The position numbers were made by a program, and so were the translations under genes. A DNA stretch of 64,000 nucleotides from Pollutimonas nitritireducens. GTDB taxonomy: Bacteria > Pseudomonadota > Gammaproteobacteria > Burkholderiales > Burkholderiaceae_B. The notes beneath the pieces are model-generated. The model saw only the letters and a list, made by a program, of their open reading frames with translations. It had not been told where the DNA came from and searched no databases. This document shows positions 52,386 through 63,279 of this stretch, piece after piece; the first letter of the stretch is position 1, and each line of letters opens with the position of its first letter. The stretch lies in contig NZ_PDNV01000005.1 in assembly GCF_002849615.1 (NCBI RefSeq), positions 186,001 through 250,000 of the forward strand, given 5' to 3'.

Positions 52386-53672
52386 GTGCTTGTCGCACTA
52401 TTGATTTTTGTTGTCACCATTGTTCTGGTTATTTGGCAGCCGCGCGGCTTGAATATTGGTTGGAGCGCCTCAATCGGCGCGGTGCTTGCACTGTCTTTCG
52501 GTGCAGTCAGCCTCAGCGACATACCCGTTGTCTGGCAGATTGTCTGGAATGCTACCGCTACGTTCGTGGCCATCATCATTATCAGTCTGCTCCTGGATGA
52601 AGCCGGTTTTTTCACGTGGACAGCACTGCACGTCGCCAGATGGGGTGGAGGGCGTGGTCGTCGTCTGTTCGCCCTGATTGTATTGCTGGGAGCTGCGGTG
52701 TCCGCGTTCTTCGCCAATGACGGCGCTGCCCTGATCATGACGCCTATCGTAATGGCTATGCTGCTGGCATTAGGTTTCAGTCCCGCCGCAACACTAGCGT
52801 TTGTTATGGCAGCGGGCTTCATTGCCGATACCGGCAGCCTTCCGCTGGTTGTATCCAATCTCGTCAATATCGTATCTGCTGATTTTTTCAACATCAGCTT
52901 CGCGCGATATGCCGCAGTGATGATTCCGGTCAACGTTGTCGCCGTTGCAGCCACGCTGTTGGTTCTGATGCTGTATTTCCGCCGCAGTATTCCCATACGC
53001 TATGACGACGGCCTGCTCAAGGAGCCCAAAACAGCCATACGCGATCTGGCGACCTTTCGTGCGGGGTGGATAGTGCTGGGGTTGCTGCTGATCGGTTTTT
53101 TTACCCTTGAAGGCGTTGGCATTCCGGTCAGTGCCATCGCCGCCTTGGGCGCGGTGGCATTGCTTTTCGTTGCAGGACGCGGGCACATAATCAGCACGCG
53201 CAAAGTCGTGCGGGAAGCGCCTTGGTCTATCGTGATTTTCTCGCTAGGCATGTACCTCGTCGTCTATGGACTGCGCAATGCCGGGTTGACGGAAATGATC
53301 GCAGGATTGCTCGACTATCTTGCTGACCACGGATTGTGGGCGGCAACGTTGGGCACCGGTGTACTGACCGCCCTGCTTTCGTCCGTCATGAATAATTTGC
53401 CTACTGTCCTGGTGGGCGCACTCTCGATTGAAGCAAGCCAGGCCACCGGCGTGGTCAGGGAAGCCATGATTTACGCCAATGTTATTGGCAGCGACCTTGG
53501 ACCCAAGATCACGCCTATCGGCAGCCTGGCTACACTGCTGTGGCTACACGTCTTGTCGCGCAAAGGGATGACGATTACGTGGGGATATTACTTCCGAGTC
53601 GGTATCGTGCTGACGCTACCCGTATTGCTCGTCACCCTAGCCGCTCTTGCGATACGCTTGGGCGCGTTATAA
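52386..53672 (+). CDS. arsB: ArsB, arsenite efflux pump
   Basis: 428 aa from a GTG start, which gives the usual ArsB length. About 12 helices; family stretches include [19 protein letters not shown] (split), [18 protein letters not shown] and [12 protein letters not shown]. It exports arsenite or antimonite using the proton gradient or with ArsA; no arsA is present here. Its 3' end overlaps the convergent arsO gene by 41 bp. Confidence 0.95.
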   Translation: MLVALLIFVVTIVLVIWQPRGLNIGWSASIGAVLALSFGAVSLSDIPVVWQIVWNATATFVAIIIISLLLDEAGFFTWTALHVARWGGGRGRRLFALIVLLGAAVSAFFANDGAALIMTPIVMAMLLALGFSPAATLAFVMAAGFIADTGSLPLVVSNLVNIVSADFFNISFARYAAVMIPVNVVAVAATLLVLMLYFRRSIPIRYDDGLLKEPKTAIRDLATFRAGWIVLGLLLIGFFTLEGVGIPVSAIAALGAVALLFVAGRGHIISTRKVVREAPWSIVIFSLGMYLVVYGLRNAGLTEMIAGLLDYLADHGLWAATLGTGVLTALLSSVMNNLPTVLVGALSIEASQATGVVREAMIYANVIGSDLGPKITPIGSLATLLWLHVLSRKGMTITWGYYFRVGIVLTLPVLLVTLAALAIRLGAL

Positions 53673-54765
53673 GGACCTGGGCTAATTCAAGTGCAGTGGC
53701 CTTGGCATAACGCATCCCACCGACCAATGTCGCGGATGCAAAACCAGTCCATTCTCCATAGCCAACGAACCATAGACCCGGCACCTCTACTGACTGGGTG
53801 CCGGAAAGAGCAACCTTGCCGTCCGCGTCGACGATATTCAGCGACGTTAAATGCTGCAATGCTGGGCGAAAGCCGGTGCACCAAATAACGGCATCGAATA
53901 CCGTGCGTGATCCATCCTGCCAGATCACACCGCTATCCGTGAACGCCAGAAACGGATGCACTGCGTGCAGAACACCACGCTCGCGCGCCAACTTTACTGG
54001 CTCGACCATAACCACGTCGCCCAAGCCACCGGGAGGGTCTTGCAATAGGCGTCCTTCTTGCTGCGCTTTCCATTTGGCTGTGGCACGCTCGAACAGCACG
54101 CGACCATCCACATCGTCCGGCAGAAAGACCGGCTCGGTCTGTGTGACCCATGTGGTCTTGGCCACACCCGACACTTCCGCCAAGATCTGCGCACCCGAAT
54201 TCCCTCCTCCTACGACGAGCACCCTCTTACCGACAAAGGCCGCGGCATTTCGGTACTGCGATGAATGTATCTGCAAGCCGGCAAAAGTCGATTGACCAGG
54301 ATAGGTTGGGATGAAGGGGTGGCTCCAGGTGCCCGTTGTGCTGACGACGGCGCGTGCGCGCCATAAGCCTTGGTCCGTATGCACAGTAAATCCGTCGTTT
54401 TCGCGGAGAATGTCCGTTACTGTCACCGGCCGTTTCACGGAAAAATCATAGCGTTTCTCGTACTGCGCCAGGTAACTGACGATGTCATCGCGCGTCGGGT
54501 AGCCCTCTGTCGTGGGCATGCCCCATCCCGGCAAGGAGCTCCACTGTGCAGGAGAGAATAAACGCAGCGAATCCCAGCCATGGACCCACGCACCACCCGG
54601 TCCCTCGCCGTTATCGAGTATCACGACGCTTAAAGGCGTTCGTCGTAAAAAATAGGCCACCGTCAGTGCGGACTGGCCGCCGCCAACGATCACCACATCG
54701 GCATTTCCCCGGGTTGTCGTAATCGACAAGTCTTCCGCGTATTGCTGCTGTACCTGCTCTGCCAT
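53632..54765 (-). CDS. arsO: ArsO-like flavin monooxygenase
   Basis: 377 aa. FAD motif [13 protein letters not shown] near residue 28, NADP motif [13 protein letters not shown] near 183, and the ending motif [16 protein letters not shown]. It resembles flavin-containing monooxygenases found in ars clusters as ArsO, whose reaction is not settled. It is convergent with arsB with a 41-bp coding overlap, an arrangement that could cause antisense effects. Confidence 0.85.
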   Translation of the reverse strand: MAEQVQQQYAEDLSITTTRGNADVVIVGGGQSALTVAYFLRRTPLSVVILDNGEGPGGAWVHGWDSLRLFSPAQWSSLPGWGMPTTEGYPTRDDIVSYLAQYEKRYDFSVKRPVTVTDILRENDGFTVHTDQGLWRARAVVSTTGTWSHPFIPTYPGQSTFAGLQIHSSQYRNAAAFVGKRVLVVGGGNSGAQILAEVSGVAKTTWVTQTEPVFLPDDVDGRVLFERATAKWKAQQEGRLLQDPPGGLGDVVMVEPVKLARERGVLHAVHPFLAFTDSGVIWQDGSRTVFDAVIWCTGFRPALQHLTSLNIVDADGKVALSGTQSVEVPGLWFVGYGEWTGFASATLVGGMRYAKATALELAQVLITRPSVSQERLG

Positions 54766-54801
54766 GACCGTCTTACCTTATGTGTCGACCGCTTGCCGGA
54801 C

Positions 54802-54817
54802 ATGACAAAATTGTAAT
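54802..54817. promoter_or_regulatory. CopR-type box before the copper ATPase gene
   Basis: ATGACAAAATTGTAAT matches ATTACA-N4-TGTAAT with one changed base. It lies about 135 bp upstream of the CopF-type ATPase start and may also serve the divergent arsO side. Confidence 0.55.
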
Positions 54818-54950
54818 GCATCGGTAGGCCGAGTACAGACTCCAAACCCGCGTCTATATGGCATGATGAGGCTTCCAATTGGCGCAGTCCTTCGCGCATC
54901 GACTATAGAGGGGCCGCACCGGCACTATTTGCGTGAAGGTCGTAATCATC

Positions 54951-57293
54951 ATGACACCAAAGAACTCTGAACAACATCGCGAACATCACCACCACGATAT
55001 GACGGCGGCTGTTGCCGGGCTGGAGCTCACGGATCCCGTTTGCGGTATGCGCGTGACGGAAAGCTCTCCGCACCATATCGAACACGGCGGGAAGCCCATC
55101 TATTTCTGCAGCGCCAAGTGCATGGGAGCGTTCAACAGCGATCCCGACAAATTCATACAAAAAGACAAAAGCGAAATAGCGATAGAGCAAACGGCTCCAG
55201 GCACCATCTATACCTGTCCCATGCATCCCGAAATCCAACAAGATCATCCAGGAAGCTGCCCGAAATGCGGCATGGCGCTGGAGCCGCTGATGCCTAGTCT
55301 GGAAGACGACAATCCGGAACTGAAGGATTTTACGCGCCGTTTCTGGTGGACGCTCCCATTTACCGTCATCGTCACAGTCCTTGCCATGTTCGGGCATCAA
55401 CTCGCATGGTTCAGCATGGCGACGCAGACCTGGGTAGAACTAGTACTGTCCCTGCCTGTGGTGTTATGGGCCGGTCAGCCCTTCTTTGTGCGCGGCTGGC
55501 AATCAGTGATCAACCGCAGTCCAAACATGTGGACGCTCATTGGTCTTGGCACTGCGGCTGCGTTCGTCTATAGCGTTATGGCGACAGTGACGCCGGGGCT
55601 TTTTCCGGAAACCTTTATGTCCATGGGGCGAGTCGCCGTTTACTTTGAAGCCGCCGTGGTCATCATCTCCCTGACTCTGTTTGGCCAAATCCTCGAGCTG
55701 CGGGCGCGCTCGCAAACTTCGGCTGCCATAAAGTCGCTGCTTGGGCTGGCGCCTAAAACAGCGCGTCGCATTAATCCGGATGGCACAGAGGAAGACATAC
55801 CGTTAGGGCACGTTCATGAGGGCGATCGTTTACGCGTGCGCCCCGGTGAGAAAGTCCCCGTTGACGGCGTTGTTGAAGATGGCGCCAGCTCCCTGGACGA
55901 GTCGATGCTCACCGGGGAGTCTCTGCCCGTCAGCAAACGGCCCGGGGACAAGGTGATCGGCGCAACAATGAATACGTCCGGCGCTTTGGTGATACGGGCC
56001 GAAAAAGTGGGTTCCGCCACGGTGCTCTCGCAAATCGTCCAACTTGTAGCGCAAGCGCAACGCTCGCGCGCGCCAATGCAACGCATGGCAGATATCGTTG
56101 CCGGTTATTTTGTGATGGCTGTCGTAGCTATCGCGATTTTTACCCTGGTGTTGTGGGGTCTTTTTGGACCTCAGCCGAGTTGGGTTTACGGCTTGATTAA
56201 CGCGGTGGCCGTGTTGATTATTGCATGCCCCTGCGCACTCGGATTGGCCACGCCCATGTCCATCATGGTGGCCACCGGCCGTGGCGCCACTCAAGGGGTT
56301 CTATTTCGCGACGCGGCAGCCATCGAGAACTTCCGCAAAGTTGATACCTTGATCGTCGATAAGACGGGCACCTTGACAGAAGGTAGGCCCGCATTTGAGC
56401 AAGCCATCCCCGTTGGCGATATGGAAGCCGACGAAGTGCTGCGGCTGGCAGCAAGCCTGGATCAGGGTAGCGAACACCCCTTGGCGGACGCTATTGTCAA
56501 CGCGGCCCGGGAACGCGGTTTGAGCCTTAGCGCAGTCAACGATTTTGAATCGGGCAGCGGTATTGGCGTGCGCGGTCGGGTGGATGGAAAAAGGCTGGCC
56601 CTGGGCAATACCGCCCTCATGGATCAGGAAGACATTGACGTCACGTTAAGGGCCAGCACCGCCGAATCGCTGCGAAAAACGGGTGCAAGCGTCATGTTTC
56701 TGGCGGTGGATGGCCATTTATCAGGTTTGCTGGCTGTATCGGATCCAATCAAAAAGAGCACCCCGGAAGCCCTGCAAGAGCTTAAGGCAGCAGGAATTCG
56801 CGTCATCATGGCAACCGGAGACGGTGTTTCCACCGCTAAAGCCGTAGCGCAACGATTGGGAATCGACGAAGTTCATGGCGAGGTTAAGCCCGCTGACAAG
56901 CTCGAACTCGTCAGTAAGCTTCAATCGGAAGGTCGGATTGTTGCAATGGCGGGCGACGGCATCAACGACGCGCCTGCCCTGGCTAAAGCAAATGTGGGAA
57001 TTGCAATGGGTACGGGAACCGACGTGGCCATGAACAGCGCGCAAGTCACCCTGGTCAAGGGCGACTTGCGCGGGATTTCGATAGCGCGTCATTTATCGGA
57101 CAAAACCATCGCCAATATGAAACAGAATTTGGGCTTCGCGTTCATCTACAACGCGCTTGGGGTGCCGCTGGCCGCAGGTGTTCTTTATCCGTTTACTGGG
57201 CTCTTGCTATCTCCCATGTTCGCCGCCCTCGCGATGAGTTTGAGTTCGGTGTCTGTCGTATTCAACGCTTTACGACTACGAAAATCCGTATAA
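54951..57293 (+). CDS. copF: Cu(I)/Ag(I)-exporting P1B ATPase with YHS domain (CopF-type)
   Basis: 780 aa from the ATG at 54951. A His-rich start (HREHHHHD), a YHS metal domain ([17 protein letters not shown]) and a heavy-metal-binding domain ([17 protein letters not shown]) come before the pump. All catalytic parts are present: [34 protein letters not shown]. It pumps copper or silver from cytosol to periplasm. It is a useful contrast to the degenerate homologue at 42.9 kb. Confidence 0.94.
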   Translation: MTPKNSEQHREHHHHDMTAAVAGLELTDPVCGMRVTESSPHHIEHGGKPIYFCSAKCMGAFNSDPDKFIQKDKSEIAIEQTAPGTIYTCPMHPEIQQDHPGSCPKCGMALEPLMPSLEDDNPELKDFTRRFWWTLPFTVIVTVLAMFGHQLAWFSMATQTWVELVLSLPVVLWAGQPFFVRGWQSVINRSPNMWTLIGLGTAAAFVYSVMATVTPGLFPETFMSMGRVAVYFEAAVVIISLTLFGQILELRARSQTSAAIKSLLGLAPKTARRINPDGTEEDIPLGHVHEGDRLRVRPGEKVPVDGVVEDGASSLDESMLTGESLPVSKRPGDKVIGATMNTSGALVIRAEKVGSATVLSQIVQLVAQAQRSRAPMQRMADIVAGYFVMAVVAIAIFTLVLWGLFGPQPSWVYGLINAVAVLIIACPCALGLATPMSIMVATGRGATQGVLFRDAAAIENFRKVDTLIVDKTGTLTEGRPAFEQAIPVGDMEADEVLRLAASLDQGSEHPLADAIVNAARERGLSLSAVNDFESGSGIGVRGRVDGKRLALGNTALMDQEDIDVTLRASTAESLRKTGASVMFLAVDGHLSGLLAVSDPIKKSTPEALQELKAAGIRVIMATGDGVSTAKAVAQRLGIDEVHGEVKPADKLELVSKLQSEGRIVAMAGDGINDAPALAKANVGIAMGTGTDVAMNSAQVTLVKGDLRGISIARHLSDKTIANMKQNLGFAFIYNALGVPLAAGVLYPFTGLLLSPMFAALAMSLSSVSVVFNALRLRKSV

Positions 57294-57358
57294 AGCTCAA
57301 GCCCTTTTCGCATCTTCGAATCTGGTAAGAGTAGTCGGGTACTGAACAAGCCCCGGCC

Positions 57359-57374
57359 ATTACGATCTTGTAAT
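57359..57374. promoter_or_regulatory. CopR-type box before a Met/His-rich protein gene
   Basis: ATTACGATCTTGTAAT, one base from the ATTACA-N4-TGTAAT pattern and extended by CC/GG symmetry, lies 87 bp before the start of the next gene. Confidence 0.55.
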
Positions 57375-57461
57375 GGTCGCGACATCTCGCTGTCAGACCA
57401 TGGTCCGTATAGTAAAGCCAGTAGCCAAGCCCTTGGCTAATTGTCGGCAAGGACCAACGTC

Positions 57462-57947
57462 ATGAAAAACCTGCGTACAGTTGTTTTTACTATCCTCCTG
57501 ACTTCCGCGAGCACTTTATCATGGGCTCAAACTCCAGACGAGCACAACGTCCACCACCCCGACGCCGCTACCACAGGTCAAGCCCCAAACCCCACTCCAT
57601 CAATTCGGGCAGATAGCGCGTCGCTGGAAAAAGACATGGCTACGCAAATAAAGGCTATGCACGACCTTCACGAAAAATTTCAGAACGCAAGCCCCGATGA
57701 GCGCCAAGCACTCATGTCCAAACACCATAACTTGATGCACGAGAGCATGCAAATGATGGGCATGGCCTCTGCTGAAATGCGCGGGATGCGAATGATGAAT
57801 ACTATGCCGGAGAAAACATCAAGCGGTTCCCCGACCGTACCATCCGCTGCAGATCACACGATGATGTTGAAGCGCATGGACATGATGGAATCGATGATGC
57901 AATTGATGGTCGATCGAATGTCCGCACCCCCTGCGACAACCCGATAG
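57462..57947 (+). CDS. Secreted Met/His-rich protein of the copper cluster
   Basis: 161 aa from the ATG at 57462. Signal peptide to LSWAQ. The mature protein contains HNVHHPDA, then a helical zone (MHDLHEKFQNASPDERQALM) and many Met (MHESMQMMGMASAEMRGMRMM, in pieces). It probably binds copper in the periplasm. No named family recognised; it may relate to small Met-rich proteins found with copABCD. Single gene behind a CopR-type box; about 140 bp without features follow. Confidence 0.7.
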   Translation: MKNLRTVVFTILLTSASTLSWAQTPDEHNVHHPDAATTGQAPNPTPSIRADSASLEKDMATQIKAMHDLHEKFQNASPDERQALMSKHHNLMHESMQMMGMASAEMRGMRMMNTMPEKTSSGSPTVPSAADHTMMLKRMDMMESMMQLMVDRMSAPPATTR

Positions 57948-58083
57948 TAGATCCAGCTAAAGGACTCCAGCTACCCGATAGAAAGGTAGTTCAACATGGG
58001 CACGGAAAGGTTCCAGGGGGTTGCGAAACGGAAGCCGAATAGGCCCGACTGCATAACCCCGCTCTTTCCTTCTCCACGCAGTG

Positions 58084-58503
58084 TCAGTCTTGCGAAAACG
58101 GTTTACCAGCGAAATCCACAGTGATCAGGTTGCCGTCGAGCTTCCCCATGCCCGGAGCGTTCAGCGGCATACCGGGCGCCGAAACGCCTGTTATGGATAT
58201 ATCCGTCAAAAGCTTGCGCACCGCATTGGCTGGCACATGACCCTCAATTATCTGCCCCGTGTCTTTCACCACGCCCGTATGGCACGAGCCGAGATTTGAT
58301 GGCACGCCCAGCTTCTGCTTGATCGATGTCATGTCGGCCGTCTTTATGGCTGTCACGTCAAAGCCGGACTCACGCATATGCTCGACCCAACCGGAGCAGC
58401 ATCCGCAGTTGGGATCCTGATAGACCGTGATGGCCGTGCCGGCGGCGGCATGTGCGAAGGACGACGCGGCCGACCAGGCAACCGCTGCGAGCCAGAATTT
58501 CAT
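58084..58503 (-). CDS. DUF411 periplasmic metal-binding protein
   Basis: 139 aa from the ATG at 58503. Signal peptide to FAHAA, then the thioredoxin-like DUF411 domain with the metal motif DPNCGCCSGWVEHM, later GSCHTG and GHVPA. DUF411 (CopG-like) proteins are common in copper operons and thought to bind Cu. Last gene of the copA-copB-cupredoxin-cytochrome-DUF411 run. Confidence 0.88.
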   Translation of the reverse strand: MKFWLAAVAWSAASSFAHAAAGTAITVYQDPNCGCCSGWVEHMRESGFDVTAIKTADMTSIKQKLGVPSNLGSCHTGVVKDTGQIIEGHVPANAVRKLLTDISITGVSAPGMPLNAPGMGKLDGNLITVDFAGKPFSQD

Positions 58504-58564
58504 GAAATGTACTCCGAGAAAAAATGGGTATTGGGCTGATAGGACAGACCATAACAAAGCCCGT

Positions 58565-59038
58565 TTAGTTTTGCCGCTGTAATGTCACTTCTCTCTGTGC
58601 CTGCAGGACCTTAGGCGGCCACGAACTTTTGATATATGCGAGCACGGCAATGATGTCCTTGTCGGATAAGGCGAGGCCATATGCAGGCATGTCGCTGACA
58701 TAACCCGGAGGGGCCGTCTTGCCTGGTACCAAGCCGTTTTTCACCATATCGATTAGCATCGCATCGGGATGGTGCCAAGTATGGCCGGTCTTGTCGTGCG
58801 GTGGAGCGGGAAGCTTTCCATTTGGCAAGCGTTCACGCCAGTTCGACTGGCCTTGGAGCGACTCGCCGTGGCAGGCCGCGCAATTGTTAGCATAGACCGC
58901 CCTGCCTTGCATCACAAGAGTCTGATCTGACGGATCGATGAATGCGGGAGGCGATTGTCGCATAGTGCCGTAAAGAAGAGCCGCGGCTCCTATTATGACT
59001 ACGCCGACCACCCCGAGAATCAATTTTTTCTGTGTCAT
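58565..59038 (-). CDS. Membrane-anchored cytochrome c
   Basis: 157 aa. One N-terminal anchor (about 5-25), haem site CAACH (C53, C56, H57) and a candidate distal Met in SDMPAYGLAL. Such cytochromes recur in copper-resistance operons next to CopA, suggesting electron exchange with the multicopper oxidase or cupredoxin. Gap to the cupredoxin gene is 14 bp. Confidence 0.88.
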   Translation of the reverse strand: MTQKKLILGVVGVVIIGAAALLYGTMRQSPPAFIDPSDQTLVMQGRAVYANNCAACHGESLQGQSNWRERLPNGKLPAPPHDKTGHTWHHPDAMLIDMVKNGLVPGKTAPPGYVSDMPAYGLALSDKDIIAVLAYIKSSWPPKVLQAQREVTLQRQN

Positions 59039-59052
59039 TACTATGTGTTAAC

Positions 59053-59562
59053 TCAGCTGACCTTTACCTTGCCAACCATTCCGGCTTCCATGTGGCCAGG
59101 AATCAGACAAGCGAAATCGACGGTGCCTGCCTGGTCGAATTGCCACACGAGGCCGCCTATTTTGCCCGGCGCCAAGGTAATCATATTAGGCTCCGCATGT
59201 TGCATTCCGGGCATTTTTCGCATGTCGGCTGCGTGGGCCTGTAGCTCGGCAATGGATCCGATCACCATTTCATGAGGAATTTTCCCGGTGTTCTTGATAA
59301 AGAAACGAACAGTCTCGCCAGCACCAACCTGTATCTCGCCAGGCGTGAACCGCATTGTATCGTCCATGGTCAGTTCGATTGTGCGGGCTACTTTCGCCGG
59401 ATCGCCAGGCTGACCTGTCGGGGACGGTGCTTTTGACATCGTGGACATATCGTGTCCAGGCATGCCATGCACTGGCGCAGCGCGCCCGCCGGCATGGCTA
59501 CCCGCGGCCGATGCCAGGGTCGGAAGCAGGCTCAAAGCCACGATGGAAAGGAATGTTTTCAT
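59053..59562 (-). CDS. Periplasmic cupredoxin of the copper operon
   Basis: 169 aa from the ATG at 59562. Signal peptide to ASAAG, a His/Met-rich linker (HGMPGHDMSTM), then a cupredoxin fold. Ligands are visible in GKIPHEM and FACLIPGHMEAGM (His, Cys, His, Met), the plastocyanin/azurin type 1 pattern. Likely a copper-binding electron carrier between CopA and the neighbouring cytochrome. Confidence 0.88.
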   Translation of the reverse strand: MKTFLSIVALSLLPTLASAAGSHAGGRAAPVHGMPGHDMSTMSKAPSPTGQPGDPAKVARTIELTMDDTMRFTPGEIQVGAGETVRFFIKNTGKIPHEMVIGSIAELQAHAADMRKMPGMQHAEPNMITLAPGKIGGLVWQFDQAGTVDFACLIPGHMEAGMVGKVKVS

Positions 59563-59631
59563 TGTGAATACTCTCTTATCGTTTAGTAAACGGGGCGGCC
59601 GCTGTCGCGCCACCCATGGGAAAAGGTAACG

Positions 59632-60667
59632 TCAAAATCTGAAACTTAAACCGGCAACAAAACGGGTTTCCTGCTTGGCCTCGCCCACGGCACGTGCATA
59701 ATCCGCCGTCTTACCAAACTTGCTGGACCACTCCACCCCAATGTAGGGAACAAACTGACGGGTGACTTCATACTTGAGCCGCAAGCCTGCGGTGCCATCT
59801 GTCAGCCCGCTACCAATACCCCGGCGTTCGTCGTCTTTGCCATAAAAATTCATTTCCACACTCGGCTGGAGATAAAGTTTTTGTGTGAGCAATATGTCGT
59901 ATTCAACACTTAAGCCCAATGCGGTTCGACCGCTTGGGCCGACATAGGCGGTGGCGTCTACCTCGAACCAGTAAGGCGCAAGCCCTTTAACGCCAAACGC
60001 AAGCCATTTCCGGTTCGGCGCCCCTTGGCCATGGTCGAAACGGAAACCCAGTTCGGTGTCCCAAAACGTTGAAACCGCATGACGCCAAAGCAGTTGCGTC
60101 TCGGAGTCTTGCAGTTTGCCGCGCGCGACTTCGCCCTCAGCTTTGATGACCGCCCTGTCATAGGTGCTGCCGTACCAGGCTTCGCCCTCATAACCCCCCC
60201 ACTCCTCGCCTCGCGCCTTCACGTACTCAAGCCGGTCAAACCTGACTGATGCGAAGTTGTGCATGTCCGACATGATCAGGGCATCCTCGGGCGGCAACGC
60301 ATACTTGCCTGCATTTCGGGCGTAACCGCCGGAGTAGGCATCCGGATCACGGGCATCAGGCGGCGCCGCCCCCCCCTTGCATCTGCATATCGCGGTGATC
60401 CATGACGCCCGCCCCATGGTCCATCCCACCCATGGAGCCAGCCGTTGACGGTGCCCCGGTGTCGGCTACGCCCTGCGGCATTGTGGGCGAGCTCTTCACC
60501 GAGTCAGCCTGCTTGCTTTGCATGTTCATGGCCCCGTGTCCCTGATGCGCCTGCGCATGGGCAAAGATGGGTACCGCGCCTACTGCAGCGATTGCCACGG
60601 TAAGGAGTTTCCCCTTTAATTGCTTCTTCAAAACCAGAATGCCTGACGTGTCGCTGATTGTCTTCAT
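59632..60667 (-). pseudogene. copB: CopB outer-membrane copper protein, frameshifted at a G8 tract
   Basis: Two overlapping frames together make one CopB. The first (60667 downwards) gives the signal peptide and the His/Met-rich region (GMDHGAGVMDHRDMQM). The second (ending at 59632) gives the beta-barrel (YALPPEDALIMSDMHNFAS to a final SFRF). They meet at eight consecutive C on the + strand (60369-60376, G in the coding strand). Removing one G joins them as MQMQGG-AAPPDARD. The tract could allow slipped-strand on/off switching, or be a real mutation or a sequencing error. Its start overlaps the copA stop by 4 bp. Confidence 0.85.
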
Positions 60668-62433
60668 GCCACCACCACTTCACGAAACATGCCCGCATCC
60701 ATATGTAGCATCAGGTGACAATGCCAGGCCCAGCGCCCCAGGGCGTCAGCGGTTACAAGGAAGCTGATCCGTTGCGCTGGCTGCACGGGAATTGTGTGAC
60801 GCCGCGCCTGAAATTGCCCGCTGGGAGTTTCCAGTTCACTCCACATGCCATGCAGATGCATGGGATGCGTCATCATGGTGTCGTTGTGCAAGATGACTCT
60901 GACCCGTTCGCCGTACCGGAAATGCACCGGCGTTGATTTGCCGAACTCCACGCCATCGAACGACCATGCATAGCGCTCCATGTTTCCAGTCAGGTGGAGC
61001 TCGAGTTCGCGCTCCGCCCCGCGCGGATCCATCGCACCGCCCAAGGTGTGCAAATCAGAGAGCGTAAGCACGCGTCGGCCGTTGTTACGCAGTCCAATTC
61101 CGGGATCGTCCAGATTAGTCCGTGGCGTGTCTACCCGCATATCGGCGCTTGCGCCATACTCTGTTCTAGCATGGCGCACTTGGGCGCTCGCCCCAGTCGC
61201 TGGCATTGCGCCATGGTTCATGCCGACCATGGAGGGTTGATTCGCCGCAGCATGACTCATCGCCCCTGTACTTCCGTCCATCGCACCCATCATGTCGGTC
61301 ATGGTCAACCATTCTGCCGGGTCGAGGGTCGGGACGGGCGCATGGAGTCCAGCATGCGAGGCTAGCGTACCGCGCGCATATCCCGTGCGGTCCATGGCTT
61401 GAGCATAAACGGTGTAAGCGTCATCCTTGGGCTGCACCACCACATCATAGGTTTCCCCAGGTCCGAATCGGAACTCATCGACCGTCACCGGCTCGACATT
61501 CACACCGTCAGCCTGAACTACTGTCAGGCCAAGGCCGGGGATTCGCACGTCATAGAAGGTATTGGCCGCGCCGTTGATAAAGCGCAGCCGCAAGCGTTCG
61601 CCCGGTCGAAAGAGCCCCGTCCAGTTGCCCGCAGGGGTCGTGCCGTTCATCAGATAGGTAAGCACGCTGGCGGACAAGTCCGCCAGGTCGGTTGGATTCA
61701 TGCGCATTTCGTTCCACATCTTGCGCTTGTCGACAGCCGCCTTCACACCGATTCGGGAAACGTCCTGGAAGAAATCTACCGCCGTGGGCTGGTTATAGTT
61801 GTAATAGTCGCCCTGGGTCTTGAGCTTGGCCAGGACGCGCATTGGGTCCTCGTCGGTCCAGTCCGAGAGTTGAACGACGTACTCGCGGTCGACCCGTATG
61901 GGGTCGGCTTCTGCTGGGTCGATAATGATCGCCCCATAGACGCCCGTGGCTTCTTGCATACCCGAGTGCGAGTGATACCAATACGTGCCACTTTGCTGTA
62001 CCTTGAACCGATACGTGAACGTTTCGCCCGCTGGAATTCCAGTAAAACTGATGCCGGGAACGCCGTCCATCTGAAATGGCAGGATGATGCCGTGCCAGTG
62101 GATCGAGGTGGCTTCTTTCAGGCGGTTCCGGACCCGAATCGTCACCGTATCGCCTTCGCGCCAGCGTAAGGTCGGTGCGGGCAGCGAACCATTGACCGTC
62201 GTCGCCATGCGAGGACTACCGGTGAAATTCACGGGCGATACACCGACGTCCAGCGTGAACTCGGTTCCGCTCAGCACGGGGGCTGAGCCGGTATTTGTAC
62301 CGTCCGGGCGCAGCCCGGCGGCCCGAGCGAACGGCGACAGGCCCAGCACTATGCCACCTGCGGCAAGTCCTTGGACGAAACGACGTCGAGGCAAAAACGT
62401 GGGGAGTGCGGCCAGCGAAGTTAGGCGTTTCAA
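60664..62433 (-). CDS. copA: CopA, periplasmic multicopper oxidase for copper resistance
   Basis: 589 aa. Tat signal with PRRRFVQGL. Three cupredoxin domains; copper motifs are IHWHG and WYHSHSG in the first, and HPMHLHG and AWHCHLMLHMDAGM in the last. A Met/His-rich insert (MVGMNHGAMPATG) lies near residue 400, as in PcoA/CopA. It oxidises Cu(I) or binds copper in the periplasm. It heads the operon copA-copB-cupredoxin-cytochrome-DUF411, with a perfect CopR-type box 117 bp upstream. Confidence 0.95.
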   Translation of the reverse strand: MKRLTSLAALPTFLPRRRFVQGLAAGGIVLGLSPFARAAGLRPDGTNTGSAPVLSGTEFTLDVGVSPVNFTGSPRMATTVNGSLPAPTLRWREGDTVTIRVRNRLKEATSIHWHGIILPFQMDGVPGISFTGIPAGETFTYRFKVQQSGTYWYHSHSGMQEATGVYGAIIIDPAEADPIRVDREYVVQLSDWTDEDPMRVLAKLKTQGDYYNYNQPTAVDFFQDVSRIGVKAAVDKRKMWNEMRMNPTDLADLSASVLTYLMNGTTPAGNWTGLFRPGERLRLRFINGAANTFYDVRIPGLGLTVVQADGVNVEPVTVDEFRFGPGETYDVVVQPKDDAYTVYAQAMDRTGYARGTLASHAGLHAPVPTLDPAEWLTMTDMMGAMDGSTGAMSHAAANQPSMVGMNHGAMPATGASAQVRHARTEYGASADMRVDTPRTNLDDPGIGLRNNGRRVLTLSDLHTLGGAMDPRGAERELELHLTGNMERYAWSFDGVEFGKSTPVHFRYGERVRVILHNDTMMTHPMHLHGMWSELETPSGQFQARRHTIPVQPAQRISFLVTADALGRWAWHCHLMLHMDAGMFREVVVA

Positions 62434-62549
62434 GCGAGAGAGTCCTATTACGAGTTGTTTATTGAGCCCTATGGTCGGTCGGTTTAGTTAAACCACGCGA
62501 TCAATTTTCTTAACTTTAATCAAGTCGGGCTGTCACGTGCGTGACGGCC

Positions 62550-62569
62550 GCATTACATTTCTGTAATGC
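62550..62569. promoter_or_regulatory. Perfect CopR-type box upstream of copA
   Basis: GCATTACATTTCTGTAATGC has two perfect 8-bp arms around 4 bp, matching the CopR/CusR-type pattern ATTACA-N4-TGTAAT. It lies in the 249-bp space between copA and the DUF2933 gene, where no other gene is visible. Confidence 0.75.
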
Positions 62570-62682
62570 AATGGCCATGTATGCGCGGCCGGGCCAACGC
62601 CAAACAGCCCCGCCACTACCAGGGCAAGTAGGGCTATCAAGTTACGAATGAATTGGTTTGGATTCCACAACCCGTCCGGGCA

Positions 62683-62949
62683 TCACAATTCTTTATTGCG
62701 GTCCCCAACAGCAGCTACTGTCGGTATTGGCGCCTGGGGAACCTTGCTCTTTTTTGATTCGTTATCGCTGTGGCACGATTGCATACCCTTCATCATGAAA
62801 AACATCATCAACGGGCAGATGAGGAAAAATAAAAAAGGGCTCACCGCCGTAATCCACTCACGAGCAGCAGGTAGCGCGGCGTAGGCCCCCGCAATCAGTA
62901 CGGCTAACCCGAGACCGGCTTTGAGCATTGCCTTCATATCGCATTTCAT
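62683..62949 (-). CDS. DUF2933 small membrane protein
   Basis: 88 aa with AAGGAG upstream. One or two helices: LKAGLGLAVLIAGAYAALPA, then FLFFLICPLMMFFMMKGMQSCH. The motif CPLMMFFMM is typical of DUF2933, a family found in copper and heavy-metal islands. Role unknown; Met- and Cys-rich membrane segments hint at Cu(I). The long antisense frame across it is a shadow. Confidence 0.8.
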   Translation of the reverse strand: MKCDMKAMLKAGLGLAVLIAGAYAALPAAREWITAVSPFLFFLICPLMMFFMMKGMQSCHSDNESKKSKVPQAPIPTVAAVGDRNKEL

Positions 62950-63050
62950 TTTCGGCTCTCCTTGTAGTTAACGCTCGCTATTCTGTAGTGCGAACGTCTG
63001 GCGAAAAGCCTACTTTAGCCATTCCATGCTTGCAGGCAGATTGCGGGCAC

Positions 63051-63066
63051 ATTACATCTTCGCAAT
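63051..63066. promoter_or_regulatory. Weak CopR-type box before the DUF2933 gene
   Basis: ATTACATCTTCGCAAT keeps one perfect half-site and has two changes in the other; 102 bp upstream of the DUF2933 start on the minus strand. Suggestive only. Confidence 0.35.
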
Positions 63067-63279
63067 TTTCGAGAAAGAGCGTCGGGGAAGCCGCCTGTCT
63101 GTCGCCACATATCAAGCGACGCTATTGTGGTTATCGACTTACCTTAGCGCATACTAGGCGTGGAAGAGATTTTCTACACTGGAGTTGTAAGAATGGTGAA
63201 CTACGAGGCCGGACAACGTCCGGCGCCCGAAGTCCATATTCATAGGGTATAGGAGTAACGATCCTGCAATGTGGAGTGT

